Shown: positions 46,483 through 57,261, counted from the first letter of the stretch. The stretch: DNA of 64,000 bases from Methylorubrum zatmanii (GCF_014845115.1 NZ_NKUI01000041.1:1-64000); one strand, 5' to 3'. Numbers and translations: made by a program. Notes: a model not told the origin generated them from the sequence alone.

Positions 46483-46726
46483 CCCGCTCGACTCCGTATA
46501 CCAGAATTCGTTGTTTGACGCGCCACGCGCGTCATGTCGGCGGCACCGTAGCGAAGCGGCCGCGCCACGTCATCTGGGAGAAAGGTCGGGGTTGGTGCCT
46601 CGAGCGGCTGGAAAAACTTGATACGGCCGTGAAGTGGATTTGCGCCGGCAGATCTGAACCGACGCGAGAGGATGGCGCGCGGCCGGCCTGCCCGCGACGG
46701 ACGATGTCGCCCCCCGAGGCACCTGC

Positions 46727-47038
46727 TCAGTTGCCGAATGCGTCACCGGTCGATGCGGATGCCCGGGGTCTCACCGGGACATGGACCACATCGAGCCGGC
46801 CACCGCGCGGGACCAGAATCGTCCGCGTCGCCTCGGGACGCGACACGTGGCCGCCGTCGCGAGAGATGCTCGACCAATGCGGAGCGGCGTTCCTCGGCAG
46901 GGCGGGCTTGCTGGCGGGCTGAGCAGCCTTGGTTGCACGGGGGCGGTCATGCCCGCCATCGGACTGTGCCGAGGCAGGAAAGGCAGCGGTAGCCAGCATG
47001 GCGAGCGAGAGCGCGAGGCAGGATAAAAGACGGGACAA
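46727..47038 (-). CDS. small exported protein of unknown function
   Basis: The 103-residue ORF starts at a TTG with GGAGAG five bases upstream. A signal peptide is clear (LLSCLALSLAMLATAAFPASA, cleavage before QSDGG). The mature part is His/Arg/Ser-rich with a short conserved-looking end (RTILVPRGGRLDVVHVPVR). It lies between ecm/meaA and katA, divergent from katA. No family is recognised. Confidence 0.65.
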   Translation of the reverse strand: MSRLLSCLALSLAMLATAAFPASAQSDGGHDRPRATKAAQPASKPALPRNAAPHWSSISRDGGHVSRPEATRTILVPRGGRLDVVHVPVRPRASASTGDAFGN

Positions 47039-47423
47039 AATATCTCTCCATCACTATCTGATTTTTGCCGTTAACTGAGGCATGAAGCAAAGATAGTTGG
47101 CAGATATTTAAGTTAAGTGCGCTTTCGCACGAGCATGTATTCGATAAATAATCCCGTCTTCAGCAGAAATTTTCTTGGGATGATAATGGCGCCTGGAAAC
47201 GTGTTGCAATCAGGACTTGGGCAAATTTGACCGACCGGCGCCGGAACCGGCGGGCACCCATGGAGCCGTCGTCACACGAGAAAGTGGTCGCGGACCACAG
47301 CCTCGAATGGCTCCAACCTTTGCCTCACACGTTGAGCCAGCGAGCGTGCACCGCGCGCAACCGGCGGGCGCTGGGGGCTGCGCCGACGGTGTGACGTTGC
47401 ATCGAAGCAGGGAGACACAGGCA
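47039..47423. other. katA upstream region, 385 bases, AT-rich
   Basis: The first 170 bases are much more AT-rich than the genome, as expected for promoter DNA. It holds a 14-bp partial palindrome at 47117-47130 (annotated separately) and should contain the katA promoter and that of the divergent small gene. In-frame codons upstream of ATG 47424 reach 47217 but do not resemble catalase, so I treat them as leader. Confidence 0.6.
47117..47130. promoter_or_regulatory. palindrome upstream of katA-ccr, candidate CcrR site
   Basis: gtgcg-cttt-cgcac is a 5-bp inverted repeat around four bases, 307-294 bases before the katA start. From the literature on M. extorquens AM1, the TetR-type activator CcrR binds a palindrome about 330 bases upstream of katA to activate katA-ccr. 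The length is the same and the distance close, but identity with that site is inferred. Confidence 0.45.
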
Positions 47424-48896
47424 ATGGCGGATCAGAGCCCGCGGCTGACCACGGCTTTCGGGAATCCGGTTTCCGACAACCAGAATTCACTCACGGCCGG
47501 TCCGCGCGGACCGGTGCTGATGCAGGATTATCATCTCATCGAGAAGATGGCCCATTTCAACCGGGAGAGGATCCCGGAGCGCGTGGTCCACGCCAAAGGG
47601 TACGGCGCCTACGGCACCTTCCGCCTCACCAAGTCGCTCGGTGAGTACACCCGCGCCAAGGTACTGACCGAGGTCGGCAAGGAGGTGCCGATGGTTGCCC
47701 GGTTCTCGACCGTGGGCGGCGAATCCGGCTCGGCCGACACCGCCCGCGATCCGCGCGGCTTCGCCCTCAAGTTCTATACCGAGGAAGGCAACTGGGACCT
47801 CGTCGGCAACAACACGCCGATCTTCTTCGTGCGCGACGCGATCAAGTTCTCCGACTTCATCCGCACCCAGAAGCGCGACCCGCGCACCCATCTGAAACCC
47901 CATTGGCGGCGGTGGGATTTCTGGAGCCTTTCGCCCGAGGCGATCCATCAGGTGATGTTCCTGTACTCGGATCGCGGCACGCCGAAATCGGCGCGGTTCA
48001 TGAACGGCTACGGCTCGCACACCTTCTCGCTCTGGAACGACAGGGGCGAGCGTTACTGGGTGAAGTTCCACTTCCACACCCAGCAGGGCATCCAGAATTT
48101 CTCGGCGGACGAGGCCGACGAGATCGCCGGCAAGGATCCCGATTACTCCGCCGCCGACCTCTCGACGGCCATCGAGAAGGGCGATTTCCCGAAATGGCGG
48201 GTCTCGGTCCAGATCATGCCGGAGCTGGAGGCCGACACCTATCGCATCAATCCGTTCGACCTCACCAAGGTCTGGCCGCACGGCGACTATCCGCTGATCG
48301 AGATCGGCGAGATGGAGCTGAACCGCAATCCGGACAATTATTTCGCCGAGATCGAGCAATCGGCCTTCGAGCCGTCGAACGTGGTGCCGGGCATCGGCTT
48401 CTCGCCGGACAAGATGCTGCAGAACCGGGTGCTCTCCTACGCGGACGCGCATCGCTACCGGCTCGGGGTCAACTATCAGCAGATTCCGGTGAACCAGCCG
48501 AGAAACGCGGCCGTGCAGACCTATCATCGCGACGGCGCCATGCGCACCGACGGCAACCACGGCGCCCAGGTCGATTACGAGCCGAATTCCTTCGGCGGAC
48601 CGAAGCAGGATCCGTCGTTCAGCGAGCCGCCGCTGCGCATCAACGGCGATGCCGGCCGCTACGGCTGGCCGGGCGACGACGAGGATCTCTACGGGCAGCC
48701 CCGGCTGTTCTGGACCAAGGTCTTGGACGAGGGCGGTCGCCAGCGGCTCGTCGAGAACATCGTCACCTCCATGGGCGACAGCCCGCGCAACATCCAGGAG
48801 CGGATGATCGCCCACTGGTTCAAGGTGCACGAGGATTTCGGCCGCGGCGTCGCCAAAGGCCTCGGCATCGACACGGCTAAGGCCGCTGCCGAGTGA
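47424..48896 (+). CDS. katA: monofunctional haem catalase
   Basis: The 490-residue enzyme breaks down hydrogen peroxide and is a small-subunit (clade 3) catalase by length. Catalytic His56 is in [11 protein letters not shown], Asn129 in [11 protein letters not shown], and the haem-ligand tyrosine near residue 340 in [33 protein letters not shown] is the family signature. ATG 47424 is chosen for its GGGAGA leader and its match to the usual N-terminus. It is followed by an intrinsic terminator and then ccr on the same strand. Confidence 0.97.
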   Translation: MADQSPRLTTAFGNPVSDNQNSLTAGPRGPVLMQDYHLIEKMAHFNRERIPERVVHAKGYGAYGTFRLTKSLGEYTRAKVLTEVGKEVPMVARFSTVGGESGSADTARDPRGFALKFYTEEGNWDLVGNNTPIFFVRDAIKFSDFIRTQKRDPRTHLKPHWRRWDFWSLSPEAIHQVMFLYSDRGTPKSARFMNGYGSHTFSLWNDRGERYWVKFHFHTQQGIQNFSADEADEIAGKDPDYSAADLSTAIEKGDFPKWRVSVQIMPELEADTYRINPFDLTKVWPHGDYPLIEIGEMELNRNPDNYFAEIEQSAFEPSNVVPGIGFSPDKMLQNRVLSYADAHRYRLGVNYQQIPVNQPRNAAVQTYHRDGAMRTDGNHGAQVDYEPNSFGGPKQDPSFSEPPLRINGDAGRYGWPGDDEDLYGQPRLFWTKVLDEGGRQRLVENIVTSMGDSPRNIQERMIAHWFKVHEDFGRGVAKGLGIDTAKAAAE

Positions 48897-48921
48897 TCAT
48901 CTCAACGTTATTTTGAATACA

Positions 48922-48953
48922 GGGGCGTCGGCTTTAGCCGGCGCCTCTTTTTT
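48922..48953 (+). terminator. intrinsic terminator between katA and ccr
   Basis: ggcgtcggct and agccggcgcc form a ten-position stem with one G-T wobble and a very short loop, followed directly by TCTTTTTT. It is the best Rho-independent terminator in the window and lies 26 bases after the katA stop. Confidence 0.85.
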
Positions 48954-48988
48954 GTGCGTGTAGGACAAAGCCTTGCCTTTTAGACCAC

Positions 48989-49018
48989 TTGGAAGGCTGG
49001 AAACATCGTGCTTATAGC
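48989..49018 (+). promoter_or_regulatory. candidate ccr promoter inside the katA-ccr gap
   Basis: TTGGAA and TATAGC are separated by 18 bases, between the intrinsic terminator and the ccr start. A transcript would begin about 55 bases before the ccr ATG. This is a weak consensus match only. Confidence 0.35.
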
Positions 49019-49078
49019 GTCTGCCAAGGTCGCGCGGTTCAGTTCGCGTGAGCCAAGGACACGATAGGGAGTGCCACA

Positions 49079-50377
49079 ATGGCTGCAAGCGCAGCGCCGG
49101 CCTGGACCGGGCAGACGGCGGAAGCCAAGGACCTTTACGAGCTCGGTGAGATACCGCCGCTGGGTCACGTGCCGGCCAAGATGTATGCCTGGGCGATCCG
49201 CCGCGAGCGCCATGGGCCGCCGGAGCAGTCCCACCAGCTCGAAGTGCTGCCGGTCTGGGACATCGGCGACGACGAAGTGTTGGTCTATGTCATGGCCGCC
49301 GGCGTGAACTACAACGGCGTCTGGGCCGGCCTCGGTGAGCCGATCTCGCCCTTCGACGTGCACAAGGGCGAGTACCACATCGCCGGTTCGGACGCGTCGG
49401 GCATCGTCTGGAAGGTCGGCGCCAAGGTGAAGCGCTGGAAGGTCGGCGACGAGGTCATCGTCCACTGCAATCAGGACGACGGCGACGACGAGGAGTGCAA
49501 CGGCGGCGATCCGATGTTCTCGCCGACCCAGCGCATCTGGGGTTACGAGACCGGCGACGGCTCCTTCGCCCAGTTCTGCCGGGTGCAGTCGCGCCAGCTC
49601 ATGGCCCGGCCGAAGCACCTGACCTGGGAAGAGGCGGCCTGCTACACGCTGACGCTCGCCACCGCCTACCGCATGCTGTTCGGTCACCCCCCGCACACCG
49701 TGCGTCCGGGCCAGAACGTGCTGATCTGGGGCGCCTCCGGCGGCCTCGGCGTGTTCGGCGTGCAGCTCTGCGCGGCGTCGGGCGCCAACGCCATCGCCGT
49801 GATCTCCGACGAGTCGAAGCGCGACTACGTGATGAGCCTCGGCGCCAAGGGCGTCATCAACCGCAAGGACTTCGACTGCTGGGGTCAGCTGCCGAAGGTG
49901 AACTCGCCCGAGTACAACACCTGGCTCAAGGAAGCCCGGAAGTTCGGCAAGGCGATCTGGGACATCACCGGCAAGGGCAACGACGTCGACATCGTGTTCG
50001 AGCATCCCGGCGAGGCGACCTTCCCGGTCTCGTCGCTGGTGGTGAAGCGCGGCGGCATGGTGGTGTTCTGCGCCGGCACGACCGGCTTCAACATCACCTT
50101 CGACGCCCGCTACGTCTGGATGCGCCAGAAGCGGATCCAGGGCTCGCACTTTGCCCACCTCAAGCAGGCTTCGGCCGCCAACCAGTTCGTCATGGACCGG
50201 CGGGTCGATCCCTGCATGAGCGAGGTGTTCCCCTGGGACAAGATCCCGGCCGCCCATACCAAGATGTGGAAGAACCAGCACCCGCCGGGCAACATGGCGG
50301 TGCTCGTCAACTCGACCCGCGCCGGTCTGCGCACGGTCGAGGATGTGATCGAGGCCGGCCCGCTCAAGGCAATGTGA
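49079..50377 (+). CDS. ccr: crotonyl-CoA carboxylase/reductase
   Basis: The 432-residue NADPH-dependent enzyme reductively carboxylates crotonyl-CoA to ethylmalonyl-CoA, the defining step of the ethylmalonyl-CoA pathway. It has the medium-chain dehydrogenase layout: GVNYNGVWAGLGEP near residue 75, nucleotide-binding LIWGASGGLGVFGVQLCAAS near 219-238, FEHPGEATFP near 303, and GSHFAHLKQASAANQF near 356. The Asn of NYNG, the Glu of FEHPGE and the His of GSHFAH correspond to CO2-handling residues described for this family. ATG 49079 has AGGGAG upstream. Confidence 0.97.
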   Translation: MAASAAPAWTGQTAEAKDLYELGEIPPLGHVPAKMYAWAIRRERHGPPEQSHQLEVLPVWDIGDDEVLVYVMAAGVNYNGVWAGLGEPISPFDVHKGEYHIAGSDASGIVWKVGAKVKRWKVGDEVIVHCNQDDGDDEECNGGDPMFSPTQRIWGYETGDGSFAQFCRVQSRQLMARPKHLTWEEAACYTLTLATAYRMLFGHPPHTVRPGQNVLIWGASGGLGVFGVQLCAASGANAIAVISDESKRDYVMSLGAKGVINRKDFDCWGQLPKVNSPEYNTWLKEARKFGKAIWDITGKGNDVDIVFEHPGEATFPVSSLVVKRGGMVVFCAGTTGFNITFDARYVWMRQKRIQGSHFAHLKQASAANQFVMDRRVDPCMSEVFPWDKIPAAHTKMWKNQHPPGNMAVLVNSTRAGLRTVEDVIEAGPLKAM

Positions 50378-50486
50378 CAGGGCATCCGCTTGATCGGAGC
50401 GGGTCGCGTCTCGGCAAGCCCGCGCGGCGTTTGAGCGAAGCCCTAATCCGCCCTCCCGAAGGGATCAACCGGATGGGATATGAGAC
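50378..50486 (+). repeat. structured 3'-UTR repeat, copy 2
   Basis: Same family as 25742-25850 and 54196-54300. It begins three bases after the ccr stop with ggcatccgcttgatcggagc and ends near atgggatatgagac. The ccgct/agcgg stem and the atccg...cccgaaggg...cggat hairpin are kept, with loop changes. It is in the sense direction of ccr. Confidence 0.88.
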
Positions 50487-50561
50487 CGGGCCGGCGGTGG
50501 GACCACCCACCGCCGGCCTGCTCCCGAATTGCTGGGGGCCTGCATGGGCCCGCCAAACCCA

Positions 50562-50596
50562 AAACGCCCGCGCCCCTCGACGAGGCGCGGGCGTTT
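50562..50596. terminator. bidirectional terminator after ccr
   Basis: aaacgcccgcgcc and ggcgcgggcgttt form a perfect 13-bp stem around a nine-base loop, with A-rich sequence on one side and TTTCT on the other. It can terminate both ccr (plus) and the PNPOx-like gene (minus), whose 3' ends face each other. Confidence 0.85.
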
Positions 50597-50632
50597 CTGA
50601 TTCTGGCACCGCTCCGGCACAGATAAAGAAAT

Positions 50633-51286
50633 TCAGGCCTCTCCGCGGGCCACCATCGCCTCGTATTCGGAGACTTCGAGGCGTCCCTCCTTCGCCACCC
50701 GCGCCTTGTCTTCGTCGCTGATGACGTCGCCGGCCAAGTCGAGCCGCTTCCAGGCGGCGAGCGGCGTCTCGCGGTCAGGGCGGGGGACGTACTTGTTCTG
50801 CTCCAGCTTCCTGTACTTGTGGATGTAGCGTGGGCAGTTGACCCAGATCTTCGTGACGTCGACCTTCACGAGATATTTCGCCTCGGTGTATTCGGCCATC
50901 AGCGGATCGTCGCGCAGCACCGAAGCGTGGCCCTGCACGCGGATGCGGTGCGGCGTCTCGAAATCGATGAACAGCAGGCCGACCTTGGCCTGACCCGCGA
51001 TGTTGCCGACCGAGTAGAACATCCCGTTGCCATCGAAGCCCGGGAACACCAGGGTCGAACCATCGACCACCTTCACGAAACCGGTCGGGCCACCCTTGTA
51101 GGAGACGGTCGGCATGCCGTCGGGATCGACGGTGGACAGGAAGAACATGTCGCGCGAGCCGATGAAGGCAGCCTCGTCCGGCTGGATCGTCTCGTGCACC
51201 CAATCCTCATCGAGGCGGACGGCGAGCTTGGTCGTCCCGAATTCCTCTTGGAGAGCGCGGTGCGCCTCCGAATAAAGCGATGCCAT
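50633..51286 (-). CDS. pyridoxamine 5'-phosphate oxidase-like FMN-binding protein
   Basis: The 217-residue protein has a split-barrel flavin-binding domain: SRDMFFLSTVDPDGMPTVSY near residue 44, GSTLVFPGFDGNGMFYSVGN near 76 and VGLLFIDFETPHRIRVQGHA near 102. Such proteins bind FMN or F420; true vitamin B6 oxidase activity is unlikely from the sequence. ATG 51286 has GGAGGAGAC upstream. Transcribed after ilvC on the minus strand, but separated from it by a terminator. Confidence 0.85.
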   Translation of the reverse strand: MASLYSEAHRALQEEFGTTKLAVRLDEDWVHETIQPDEAAFIGSRDMFFLSTVDPDGMPTVSYKGGPTGFVKVVDGSTLVFPGFDGNGMFYSVGNIAGQAKVGLLFIDFETPHRIRVQGHASVLRDDPLMAEYTEAKYLVKVDVTKIWVNCPRYIHKYRKLEQNKYVPRPDRETPLAAWKRLDLAGDVISDEDKARVAKEGRLEVSEYEAMVARGEA

Positions 51287-51371
51287 CTGCGTCTCCTCCT
51301 GGGCCCGTTGTTTCGGACCGCGTCCGGCAGCGTTTAAGGAAAAGGCACGAGGCCGCAACCTCGGCCACGAA

Positions 51372-51404
51372 AAAGGCCGGTTACGCTCGCGCGAACCGGC
51401 CTTT
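51372..51404 (-). terminator. intrinsic terminator of ilvC
   Basis: aaaggccggtt and aaccggccttt pair perfectly over 11 bp around an 11-base loop. On the minus strand the stem runs into TTTTTCG, a T-run suitable for Rho-independent termination 52 bases after the ilvC stop. Confidence 0.85.
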
Positions 51405-51456
51405 CTGGCTCAATGGTGGAGGCCGAGCACAGCACGGCCTCCGACCCCGAAAAGAA

Positions 51457-53156
<1,700 letters not shown>

Positions 53157-53179
53157 AATCCGGTTGGTGAATCCGTACC

Positions 53180-53193
53180 GTACCGTACGGTAC
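53180..53193. promoter_or_regulatory. palindromic operator upstream of tetR
   Basis: gtaccgtacggtac is a perfect 14-bp palindrome, preceded by another cgtac step (53175-53179), giving a tandem accgt pattern. Size and position are typical of TetR-family autoregulatory sites. Confidence 0.65.
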
Positions 53194-53384
53194 GCTCACC
53201 TAGCCGGTCCGGGCACGCGGAACAAGCAGGGAAACAGCGGAATCCGTCTCGTTCTTTGTCCTCCGACAGGAATCTGTCGCCGACGCAACGAAGCCGCTTT
53301 ACGAGCGCTCGGGCCCAGCGTATACGGCCCTTCGTCGCCACAGCGACGCCGGTGCCGCCTTCCGCAAGCGACACCGAAGGGTAA

Positions 53385-53459
53385 GGGTGCGTAGCTCAGC
53401 GGGAGAGCATTCGCTTCACACGCGAAGGGTCACAGGTTCGATCCCTGTCGCGCCCACCA
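53385..53459 (+). tRNA. tRNA-Val, anticodon CAC
   Basis: A complete cloverleaf can be drawn: acceptor gggtgcg/cgcgccc (one G-T pair), D stem gctc/gagc, anticodon stem ttcgc/gcgaa with loop ttcacac (anticodon CAC, reads GUG), T stem acagg/cctgt with loop ttcgatc, discriminator A and encoded CCA (53457-53459). Confidence 0.97.
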
Positions 53460-53582
53460 TCCCCTCATTCATTCCTTCGTCGTCCCAAAGTCGGCTGTCA
53501 CCCCTCGTCGGGTTTGACCCCGTCGTGTGATCGTGATGGGTTTCGCGCCGATTCTCTGTATCTGAGGGCGCGGGGAAACGTC

Positions 53583-54137
53583 TTGCCGATTCTGATCATC
53601 CTTGCCGCTGTCGTCGCCAGTGTCGTGATCTGGTTGCTGCGGGCGCATTACGCGGTCAAGCAGCTCCAAGAGATAGACAAGGACACCAAAGGGCTTCAGC
53701 GCCGGGCGAAATCGACGTTTGAGAGCATCATCGGCACGCCGCTCCAGCGGGTGAACGATGTCCGGCTCGCCGCCGTCATCCTGATGATCCAGATCGTCCG
53801 TACGGGGAGCCCTGTGACGGCTTCGGAAAAGACCCGGATCCTGGAATTCATGGAGAACCCCCTGGAGATCCAGGCGATTTCGGCCACTTTCGAGCGGGCA
53901 TGGCGCTACACCGAGGAGCGGCGCCCGTTCTCCCTGGTCGCCGACCCCTTGCTGCCGCTGCTGCGGGAGAAACTGACCGGCGAGGAGCGGATGCAACTCG
54001 TCGACATGTTGGCGAAAGTCGCCTCAGCCCACTCCCCGTTGAGCGAGCTTCAGCAGGAGGCACTGGCGCGGCTCAAGCGCCGACTCGTCGCCGGCGGGCC
54101 GGCTCTCGTCGCCAGCCGTGCCGGCAACCACGGATAG
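53583..54137 (+). CDS. membrane-anchored TerB-like protein
   Basis: The 184-residue protein probably starts at TTG 53583, directly before a hydrophobic segment (PILIILAAVVASVVIWLL, residues 2-19). The cytosolic part has a helical TerB-like pattern: DVRLAAVILMIQIVRTGSPV near residue 60 and ERMQLVDMLAKVASAHSPLS near 135. TerB-like domains are linked to tellurite and stress responses, but the function here is unknown. No other ter genes are nearby. Confidence 0.65.
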   Translation: MPILIILAAVVASVVIWLLRAHYAVKQLQEIDKDTKGLQRRAKSTFESIIGTPLQRVNDVRLAAVILMIQIVRTGSPVTASEKTRILEFMENPLEIQAISATFERAWRYTEERRPFSLVADPLLPLLREKLTGEERMQLVDMLAKVASAHSPLSELQQEALARLKRRLVAGGPALVASRAGNHG

Positions 54138-54195
54138 GGACACGCTCGTCACGATCAGATAAACAGGCCGCCCCGGAGGGCGGCCCGCACCCGCC

Positions 54196-54300
54196 TCAGA
54201 CCCAATCCGGTTGATCCCTTCGGGTGGCGGATTGGGGCTTCGCCCAAACGCCGGGCGGGCTTGCCGACACGCAACCCGCTCCGGTCAAGCGGATCCCGTA
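54196..54300 (-). repeat. structured 3'-UTR repeat, copy 3
   Basis: Minus-strand copy of the family at 25742 and 50378. It starts three bases after the pccB stop with gggatccgcttgaccggagc, then gtcggcaagcccgcccgg, gcgtttgggcgaagcccc and the aatccg...cccgaaggg...cggatt hairpin. It is again in the sense direction of the upstream gene. Confidence 0.88.
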
Positions 54301-55833
54301 TCAGAGCGGGATGTTGTCGTGCTTCTTCCAGGGCTGCTCCATCTCCTTGGTGCGCAGCATGCCCAGGGCCCGGGCGATGCGCTTGCGGGTGGAGTGGGGC
54401 ATGATCACCTCGTCGATATAGCCGCGCTCCGCCGCCACGAAGGGCGAGAGGAAGCGGTCCTCGTACTCCTTGGTGCGCTCGGCGATCTTGCCCTCGTCGC
54501 CCATCTCCGCGCGGAAGATGATCTCGACCGCGCCCTTGGCCCCCATCACCGCGATCTGCGCCGTCGGCCACGCATAGTTCAGGTCGGCGCCGACATGCTT
54601 GGAGGCCATCACGTCGTAGGCGCCGCCGAAGGCCTTGCGGGTGATGATGGTGACGAGCGGCACCGTCGCTTGGCTATAGGCGAAGAGGAGCTTGGCGCCG
54701 TGCTTGATCAGGCCGCCATATTCCTGCGCCGTTCCGGGAAGGAAGCCCGGCACGTCGACGAAGGTGACGATCGGAATCGAGAAGGCGTTGCAGAAGCGTA
54801 CGAAGCGGGCGGCCTTGCGCGAAGCGTCCGAATCGAGCACGCCGGCCAGCACCAGCGGCTGGTTGGCGACGAAGCCGACCGTACGCCCCTCGATGCGGCC
54901 GAAACCGGTGATGATATTGCGGGCATAGGCCGCCTGGATCTCGAAGAAATCGCCCTCGTCGACCACGCGGCGGATCAGCTCGCCCATGTCGTAGGGCTTG
55001 TTCGGATTGTCCGGGATCAGGGTGTCGAGCGACTTGTCGAGGCGGTTGACGTCGTCGAAGCTCTCGATCTCCGGCACACCCTCGATGTTGTTGGCGGGGA
55101 GGAAGTCGAGCAGGCGGCGGATCTGCAGGATCGCCTCGACATCGTTCTCGAACGAGCCGTCGGCGATGGAGGACTTGCTGGTGTGAACCTTGGCCCCGCC
55201 CAGCTCCTCGGCGGTGACGACCTCGTTGGTGACGGTCTTCACCACGTCGGGGCCGGTCACGAACATGTAGCTCGTGTCACGCACCATGAAGATGAAGTCG
55301 GTCATGGCCGGAGAATAGACGTCGCCGCCGGCGCAGGGACCCATAATAACGGAAATCTGCGGGATTACGCCCGAGGCGGCCACGTTGCGGCGGAACACTT
55401 CGCCATAGCCGCCGAGTGCCGCCACGCCCTCTTGGATGCGGGCGCCACCGGCATCGAAGATGCCGATGATCGGCGCGCGCATCTTCAGCGCCATGTCCTG
55501 AACCTTGACGATCTTGGCCGCATGCGCCTCGGAGAGCGAGCCGCCGAACACCGTGAAGTCCTTCGAGAACAGGAAGACCGTGCGGCCGTTCACGGTGCCC
55601 CAGCCGGTCACCACGCCGTCGCCGGGGATTTTCTGATTCTCCATGCCGAAATCGGTGGAGCGATGCTGGACGAACATGTCGAACTCTTCGAACGACCCGT
55701 GGTCGAGCAGGAGTTCGATGCGCTCGCGCGCCGTGAGCTTGCCGCGCTTGTGCTGAGCCTCGAGCCGCCTCTCCCCGCCGCCGAGACGGGCCTGGGCGCG
55801 ACGTTCCTCAAGCTTCTCCAGAATATCCTTCAT
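54301..55833 (-). CDS. pccB: propionyl-CoA carboxylase beta subunit
   Basis: The 510-residue carboxyltransferase subunit makes methylmalonyl-CoA from propionyl-CoA, feeding the last part of the ethylmalonyl-CoA pathway. Signatures are [20 protein letters not shown] near residue 31, [40 protein letters not shown] and [20 protein letters not shown]. The ending HDNIPL is complete before the TGA. The biotin-carrying alpha subunit is not in the window. The nearby ccr and ecm genes support propionyl-CoA as the substrate over acetyl-CoA. Confidence 0.95.
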   Translation of the reverse strand: MKDILEKLEERRAQARLGGGERRLEAQHKRGKLTARERIELLLDHGSFEEFDMFVQHRSTDFGMENQKIPGDGVVTGWGTVNGRTVFLFSKDFTVFGGSLSEAHAAKIVKVQDMALKMRAPIIGIFDAGGARIQEGVAALGGYGEVFRRNVAASGVIPQISVIMGPCAGGDVYSPAMTDFIFMVRDTSYMFVTGPDVVKTVTNEVVTAEELGGAKVHTSKSSIADGSFENDVEAILQIRRLLDFLPANNIEGVPEIESFDDVNRLDKSLDTLIPDNPNKPYDMGELIRRVVDEGDFFEIQAAYARNIITGFGRIEGRTVGFVANQPLVLAGVLDSDASRKAARFVRFCNAFSIPIVTFVDVPGFLPGTAQEYGGLIKHGAKLLFAYSQATVPLVTIITRKAFGGAYDVMASKHVGADLNYAWPTAQIAVMGAKGAVEIIFRAEMGDEGKIAERTKEYEDRFLSPFVAAERGYIDEVIMPHSTRKRIARALGMLRTKEMEQPWKKHDNIPL

Positions 55834-56091
55834 GGTGCTGGCGAGACTCCCTGGCGGTCAAAATCGTTTTTTGAATGCAGGTCAGAGCGTAAACAGCTTG
55901 ACCTTGCACCGATCGATCGCCCTTAGCACGCGTTTCCGCCCTCGGAAACGGCTCGGGAGAATCCGGCCACTCGTCCTTTCAGGGAAGGCGGTCACGGCCA
56001 TGCCGCTGGCTCGGCCTCGGAGCGAGTCGCCGGTGGCCCGGCCCGGAGGCCGGAGCCGTTGTTCAAGCCGCCATCGCCGCGGCGGATGCGA

Positions 56092-56223
56092 TCAGCCCTT
56101 CTTGACGAGAGGCGTCGGTTCGACCGGTGCGGGCTTGGTCGCGCAGGCAGCCATGCTCAGTGAAAGCACGGCTGCGACAGTCGCAAGGGTGATCCGGCGC
56201 GCAGTGATAGAAAAGGTAGGCAC
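56092..56223 (-). CDS. tiny lipoprotein, 43 residues
   Basis: The ORF starts at a GTG with GGAGACGAAC just upstream. It encodes a positively charged start (TFSITARR), a hydrophobic stretch (ITLATVAAVLSLSMAAC) with a lipobox-like cysteine at about residue 27, and a short mature tail (ATKPAPVEPTPLVKKG). This is the layout of small entericidin-like lipoproteins. The DNA upstream is AT-rich (56240-56390), as for a promoter. Confidence 0.6.
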   Translation of the reverse strand: MPTFSITARRITLATVAAVLSLSMAACATKPAPVEPTPLVKKG

Positions 56224-56391
56224 GTTCGTCTCCAAAATCGGACAACGCCGAAAGTGAAGGGCACATCGCGGATCCGATAGTGCAATCGAGTAACACTCCA
56301 GATTTATAACATTCTGCTATTTTTACTTGGTATAAAAATAAGCAAGCCGTATCGGCACCGCGCAGAACAGCACAATTTCGATGCGCCTCTG

Positions 56392-57195
56392 CTAGGTCAG
56401 ACTTTGTGCCACCGAAGCTGCCGCATCGAATTCCATCCGTCGATAGGCGAGCCGCGCCTCCGCCTCGGCGTCGCGCCCCCAGACACCGGCTTGGAAGGCC
56501 TCATCGACATGGGCCGCCGCCCACGCTTCGTCCGCGCCGAGACGCCCTTGCAGGACCGCCAAGGCGATGACCAGCGAACCCGTGAGAGTCGTCATCGCGT
56601 GCAGAGCTGCGAGGCGGAACGGATCGTCCACAGCTTCCACCGCTACCCGCAAGGCTTCGACCGAGCCCTCCGGCTGCTCCACATGCATGACGCCTTCGGC
56701 GAGAAACAGCCGCGCTCCGAGCCGTTCTGCAGCCCAGGCCACCAACGGGTCCCAGGCCGCCGCTTGTTCCGCGACGAGGCGCTCCGGCGTGCCCGCACGG
56801 TAGACGATCAGATCCGTGCCGGCATAGGCGGCGAGGTCGGCCGCGACCTCCGCCCGACGATCCACCACGCCGTCGATGGTGGTGTTGACGAGACGGGTCA
56901 GCGGCATGGTGCGCGGGTCGATCACCGTTTCCTGTGCCGCCCACTCCGCAGCCAGAGCCTCACCCAGGACGGCGTTCGGCACCGCGAGGGGGCGGCGGCC
57001 CGGTGTGTTGGCGCCGCGGCCGTCGAGAACGAGGCGGAAGCCGCCCTCGACCGGGGCGATGCCGGCTTCCGCGTAGAAGCGCTTGGGGAGCGTAGGCGCA
57101 GTGCTCGCGCGGGCCGCGCGGATGGGATCCGGGTTCGGATCGTCGCCGGGCTCCCCCAGCCAGTCGCGGGTCACGTCGTCGCCTGAGATGGTCAT
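56392..57195 (-). CDS. ATP12-type F1-ATPase assembly chaperone
   Basis: The 267-residue protein matches the ATP12 family, which assists assembly of the F1 alpha subunit in mitochondria and alphaproteobacteria. Recognisable segments are KRFYAEAGIAPVEGGFRLVL near residue 38, RPLAVPNAVLGEALAAEWAA, TMPLTRLVNTTIDGV and ALHAMTTLTGSLVIALAVLQ near 198. Length is typical. No ATP synthase genes are in the window. It is followed by the lipoprotein gene on the same strand after a 168-base gap. Confidence 0.9.
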   Translation of the reverse strand: MTISGDDVTRDWLGEPGDDPNPDPIRAARASTAPTLPKRFYAEAGIAPVEGGFRLVLDGRGANTPGRRPLAVPNAVLGEALAAEWAAQETVIDPRTMPLTRLVNTTIDGVVDRRAEVAADLAAYAGTDLIVYRAGTPERLVAEQAAAWDPLVAWAAERLGARLFLAEGVMHVEQPEGSVEALRVAVEAVDDPFRLAALHAMTTLTGSLVIALAVLQGRLGADEAWAAAHVDEAFQAGVWGRDAEAEARLAYRRMEFDAAASVAQSLT

Positions 57196-57261
57196 GTCTT
57201 CCAGATAGGATTTCGCGCGCCCGGGTGCGAGCCCGGATCGCGATGCCGCGGTCCTTCTCCC

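Noticed and set aside
47091-47115. OxyR-type site upstream of katA (ATAG...ATAT pattern)
   Set aside because: Only one half-site resembles the consensus and spacing to a second is wrong.
47217-47423. 69-codon N-terminal extension of katA
   Set aside because: Sequence does not resemble catalase; ATG 47424 has a good ribosome binding site and gives the usual length.
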